From: Sthenelais limicola
Lineage: Eukaryota > Annelida > Polychaeta > Phyllodocida > Sigalionidae
Length of the DNA stretch: 64,000 nt
Assembly: GCA_942159475.1 (NCBI GenBank)
Contig: OW804097.1
Coordinates: 7,965,685 to 8,029,684 of the forward strand
Direction of reading: 5' to 3'
Notes under the pieces: generated by a model
Database searches by the model: none
The model's input: the letters and a program-made list of their open reading frames with translations, nothing else
What the model was told of the DNA's origin: nothing
Program-made: the position numbers and the translations under genes
Shown here: one piece after another, positions 60,041 to 64,000 of the stretch
Position numbering within the stretch: the first letter of the stretch is position 1
Layout of the letters: each line of letters starts with the position of its first letter

Positions 60041-60420
60041 ATTTGGTCTATGTTCATCATCCCATTGTCTTGCACTTCAAATGTGATAAAAATATTGCTA
60101 AACTTCTTAACAGCCGGGTGTCATGAGCTATACATAGTATTCACTGATGTCACAGTGCTTGCCTAGGCTAGCTATGTTCTGTATCCCCCCTTGTAAATGT
60201 TAGCTGGATGTAATTATGTGCTCCAAGGCTGCCATTTTCACCTCCAGAAGTTTTAGCAAATGTAATATAAAGTATGCTGATATAGTCAGGGGTTAGCAAA
60301 ATAGTCAAAATGGGAAAAGCCTTTCAATCTGCTGACTTACACTCTCTAAGCAGACACACAATACGGCTACCAATGGGGATAGCCACTGACTCAGTGACAT
60401 CATGTGAATACTATGTATTA

Positions 60421-62710
60421 CTTCCTATTTTTTTATTTATTTATTTTATTTAGGATGTTTATACAGCAAGTCAAACAATACAGTGAAACATAATTGTGAC
60501 ATAGGCTCACAGGTTTAATTCATTTAAGAATTGCCATGGTTATTCTGCCCACTGCTGTGTCTAGCTATTCACTAATGCTACCGCTAGTATTTTTAATACT
60601 TACTCTTATGCTAATGAGTATAAGGGTATACATAAATGCGTTATATAAAATTTTGTGAGGGTAGGGATGTGGAGAAGGGGTGAGATGAGCGGTTATGATG
60701 GTTATGTTGGGTGGAATGTCTATTTCTGTTTCATTGGTCAGGAAGAACTTACCGCATGGCCGGTGCGTTTTGTGGTTGTGTGTTGTTTTAGAGTGCATTT
60801 TAGTAGTGTAATTTAAGCATTCACGGTCCAGCGGGAAGTTTCTGCATGGGCTGTGTTTGCTCTGTGTGACTGCAGGTGGTTGTGAGTGCAATTTAGCAAT
60901 CTTGGGTCAGCGGGAAGTTTCTGCATGGCCCACTATTATTCAATGTGTTTCTTGTTCTTGAGTGCAGTTTTGAAGGTTTCAAATGTTGGTATGTCTTTTT
61001 GTGACTGGGCAAGATTGTTCCAGTTTTTGGCTCCTAGGTAGCATGGGGCATTCTTTAGTGTTTCTGTTTTCGGTAGAGGCAGTGGGAGGTTGTATTTATG
61101 CTGTGATCGTGTGAGTCTGGTGTTGGTTTCTGGTAGGGTAGGTTGGGCTCTTGATCGTTTGTACATGAGGCATAGTAAGTGCCTGTCTCTTCGGTCTTTG
61201 AGTGTATCCAGACCTAGTGTAGTGAGTTTGTGTGAGGCTGGCTCGTGTTTTTTTGTGCGGGTAATGATTCTGATTGCTCTTGATTGGATGCGTTCTAGTT
61301 TGGCTATGTTGTTTTGTGTAGCGAAGTGGTAAATAATTGAGTTGTAGTCTAGTATTGGGAGCACCATTGCTTTGTATATTTTGAGTGCAGTTTGTTCTGA
61401 GATCATGTATCTAATGCGGGATAATGTGTATAGCTTGTTATTTGTTGATTGCAATGCAGCATCCACCTGTTTCTGAGCATTCAGCTTTCTGTCTAATGTT
61501 GTGCCCAGATATTTGAAGCTTTCTACTAGTTCAAGTTCTGCGCCATGGAGTCGTAGGTTTGAGGTGGCTGCGTCTATGGCTCTTTTGGTTGTAAAGGATA
61601 GAACCTTCGTTTTGGTTGTGTTGATTGTTAGTTTATTTGTGGCACACCAGTTTTCTAGTGTGTGAAGTGCTGACTGGAGTGGAATGATGGTGTTTGTATG
61701 TGTTTTGTCAGCAAAGTAAATGACTGTGTCGTCAGCGTACAGTTGTGTTTTGACTTCTGGTAGGCATGCGGGCAGGTCATTCATGTATATGATGAAAAAG
61801 GAGGGGCCCAAGGATTGAACCTTGAGGGACTCCGGTTGTGAGGGGTAGGGTGCTTGAGGTTACTCCATTTGCAATAACAGTTTGGGATCTGTTCACGAGA
61901 TAACTACTGAACCATTTGCAAGAGTTGTTGCCGAATTCAAGTGATCTTAGTTTTTGTATTATGAGAGCGTGGTCTAGGGTGTCAAACGCTTTTTTGAGGT
62001 CGATAAATATTGCAGTTGTTGTGTGTTTGCTGTTTATGGCAGTGGCTATGTCATCTATTAGGTTAGCTAGTGCTTGGTGGGTTGAGTGGTTTTGCCTGAA
62101 TCCATATTGGTTTTCATTGAGAAGGTTGTGTTCTTCAAGGTACTCTGAGGTCTGGTCATGGACTATTGATTCAAGGATTTTTCCTGGTATGGGGAGAAGG
62201 GCGATTGGTCTCATTTCATTAGGGGTGCTAGCATTATTTGTTTTCGGGATTGGGACCACCGTAGCAGTCTTCCATGCTGTAGGGAAGTTACCCTCAGCAA
62301 TGGATAGGTTATAGAGTGTGGTGAATTCAGTGAGAAGGTGTGTCATGGCATCTCTAAGGACACGGCTGCTTAGGTGTGGGATACCCGATGGCTTGGAAAT
62401 GTTTATGTTCCTAATTTTTGACAGTACTACTTCTTCTGTTGCTGGTAATATTGAGAAAGGCTCATTATTATTTGTGGTTGTTGTTGGTTTGTATGGGATT
62501 TTTGTTGAGGGGCATTTAATCTTTTGTGCTAGCAAGGGGCCTATGTTTGCAAAGTAAGCATTTATGGTGTCTGCAACATGCTCCCTTGGCACAGGGGTTC
62601 CTTCCTCATTTATAAGTGAGAGAGTGTCATGTGGTGAGTAAAACTCATTTTGGGAACTCATGCCTAATAGGTTGCCTAAACTTTCCTGAATGAATGGAGG
62701 GAAAATCATT
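60421..62710 (-). mobile_element. Antisense CR1/L2/Jockey-group LINE, 5'-truncated
   Basis: The 3' end is the T/A-rich TTTTTTTATTTATTTATTTTATTT at about 60427-60450, i.e. an (AAAT)n-type tail on the minus strand. About 490 bp of 3' UTR precede the ORF2 C-terminus at 60936. The element is truncated in the linker before RT at about 62710. It is the best preserved LINE of its type in the window, with a single frameshift in the RT. Confidence 0.85.
60936..62709 (-). pseudogene. LINE ORF2: RT palm, thumb and C-terminus in two overlapping frames
   Basis: Frame 62709-61777 holds VADTINAYFANIGPLLAQKI, AWKTATVVPIPKTNNASTPN, ENQYGFRQNHSTHQALANLI, AIFIDLKKAFDTLDHALII (catalytic Asp) and TTGVPQGSILGPLLF. 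An extra T in the run at about 61795-61800 shifts the frame. Frame 61811-60936 continues with FIIYMNDLPACLPEVKTQL, YADDTVIYF (catalytic Asp pair), SFKYLGTTLDRKLNAQKQVD and AKNWNNLAQSQKDIPTFETF. Both catalytic motifs are intact. Confidence 0.88.
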
Positions 62711-64000
62711 CACCTAGGTGCAGGCCTGTTCCTAGGAATATTGACAGACCAGGCCCTTGAACCAACCCTTATAATCTTTGGTATTTGCCTGCAGGTTTTT
62801 ATAGGTTGTTTCCCAGCATGCTTAGACTGCAAAAACTTAGACTTAACTGTTTCCAATCCTGGAGCAGAATTGTTAAAACAATAAACACAATGTGGGCCAA
62901 GGAAAAAGTGATGTGATTAGAGCATACAGAGGAAGTGTCAAAGATGAGAACAGATTTGTTGGACAATTTCTACCCATTTCTATTGAACCACTCTACCCAG
63001 ACAGACTTGTGAACATTGCTTAAGGAATTTCTATCAGTTCTACAAAGTTGACTGTGCCTTAGATATTGGGAAGAAGTGTAAATGTCCTTGGAGTTTACCC
63101 TGTTCCACACATCAAATTCAATGAGACATTAACAGAAGCAGCATAATTCATTTCAATTAACCTGGGCTGAGGGTTTTCATATGGCAATGTTGCTGTTTAC
63201 AAACCCCTGTCCTGTAAACTTGCTTCATATATTTTGTCAATATTTGAAAGCAATGGCCTCATGTTTGAGGTAAAATTAATGATAGATTTCATTACTGATT
63301 AATTTGAACAACCAAATGAAATGCAGGAATACATCATTTTATACAATATTTATTCAGTAGTTTTGAGTGTGTGATGGTCAGTAAATGGGTAATGCAGGAC
63401 ATCACCAGGCAACCTGTCATTCAACATTACATGCAGACTTCTTGACTCTTAAATGGATATAAATTTCTGTTTTCCTGATGCTGGCTGTAGAGAACCTGGT
63501 CTACCAAAGAGCTTAACCATGACTGGTGTACCTTCAAGCCCTACCTTGCCTTGTTAGTTTAAATATGCTGGGGAAGAAGCAAATATTCTGGCAGGGGCAT
63601 TGGTCTTATTCCCTAATCTGGATTTTGAAATGAGAAGAACAAAGATATTAGAAAGATGGATCAAGGTGGAGATGAGAAAACTATTAAGCAACAGCAGAGC
63701 AGACAGAGGACTGAACTTCTAACCAATAGCATAACCTGTTGTGATGTCCACAAGTCCAGCTGGATAGAGATTCTAGCCCATTGGATAGCTTGTCACAATA
63801 ATAATCTTTGATGATGCATCCTCCTTATGTTCAATCAACAATATGATGCCACTTTTCCCTTGACACTCATTATGACAAAGGTTTTGAAAACTCTGCTCAA
63901 GGTGTGAGTAAGTTTTGAAAGTCTGAGGGTGATGGGTGATACCTGATTAGTCTTTACCAAACCTCAGTTGACTCAACTGCCATCAAACATGCCCATGCAC
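62711..64000. other. Intergenic DNA to the window end
   Basis: AT-rich. Some pre-RT linker-like LINE sequence may extend to about 62900 on the minus strand, but I cannot support it. No gene, RNA or clear repeat is seen from 62900 to 64000. Confidence 0.45.

Larger units (their letters stand above)
54009..60420. other. 3' UTR and intergenic DNA
   Basis: AATAAA occurs at 54610-54615 and 54862-54867. Beyond these I see repeats listed separately (55665-55818, 56650-58580, 57560-57860, 59329-60040), an X-box-like palindrome at 56986-56999 and no convincing gene. Confidence 0.5.

Noticed and set aside
61916..62557. Plus-strand frames opposite the LINE RT
   Set aside because: Antisense shadows of the RT coding sequence.

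Overview
The window is eukaryotic nuclear DNA: genes are split by GT-AG introns, intergenic DNA is AT-rich, and about half the sequence is retroelement debris. Gene content (an RNF213-type ubiquitin ligase and a CARD-bearing TRIM-like protein) and repeat types (Tx1/L1-like, CR1/L2/Jockey-group and Ty3/gypsy elements, plus a GTGAGTGAG...TTTACGCC hairpin repeat of a style I associate with molluscs and relatives) suggest a marine invertebrate, probably a lophotrochozoan. Phylum is inference only. All family assignments come from reading translations against recalled family features; no alignment or search was run.

Region 1 (about 0.7-33.8 kb, + strand) is the C-terminal part of an RNF213 (mysterin)-like giant E3 ligase. 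I place 19 exons with compatible phases, ending at the stop at 33804; the AAA+ motor and RING would lie to the left of the window. Its introns are packed with transposons. A CR1/L2/Jockey-group LINE (2.6-7.5 kb) is split by a 5'-truncated Tx1-like LINE, which is split in turn by a small retroposed insert. A nearly complete Tx1-like LINE lies at 15.0-20.6 kb. An antisense LINE at 22.3-24.05 kb stops just before an exon. The Tx1-like LINE is the most striking object: its ORF1 is intact and fuses a coiled coil, an L1-type RNA-binding region and a C-terminal NADAR (YbiA-like ADP-ribose N-glycosidase) domain, and its 5' UTR carries four GCGCATGCGC palindromes. The intron it occupies is where the RZ-finger exon of RNF213 should be. 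I cannot find that exon on the + strand, but an exon-like segment resembling the lead-in to the RZ finger sits on the minus strand at 14.86-14.94 kb.

Region 2 (33.8-43.5 kb) is intergenic. It holds an antisense LINE 3' end (38.65-41.9 kb) interrupted by an internally deleted gypsy element with 131-bp LTRs and a perfect ATTAT target-site duplication, some CpG-rich repeats, and G/C homopolymer tracts.

Region 3 (43.5-54.0 kb, + strand) is a complete six-exon gene predicted to encode 722 aa: CARD, RING, two B-box-like zinc modules, a helical linker and an NHL-like beta-propeller. Its last intron holds a 21-bp minisatellite, a large cruciform-type inverted repeat and tandemly duplicated blocks.

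Region 4 (54.0-64.0 kb) is intergenic: inverted dispersed repeats, a degenerate GACAC-rich array, a four-copy ~183-bp tandem repeat and an antisense LINE (60.4-62.7 kb) with one frameshift in its RT. No tRNA, rRNA or CRISPR was seen.

The two host genes are co-oriented and both encode ubiquitin ligases of types linked to innate immunity, so the window may be part of an immune-gene neighbourhood.
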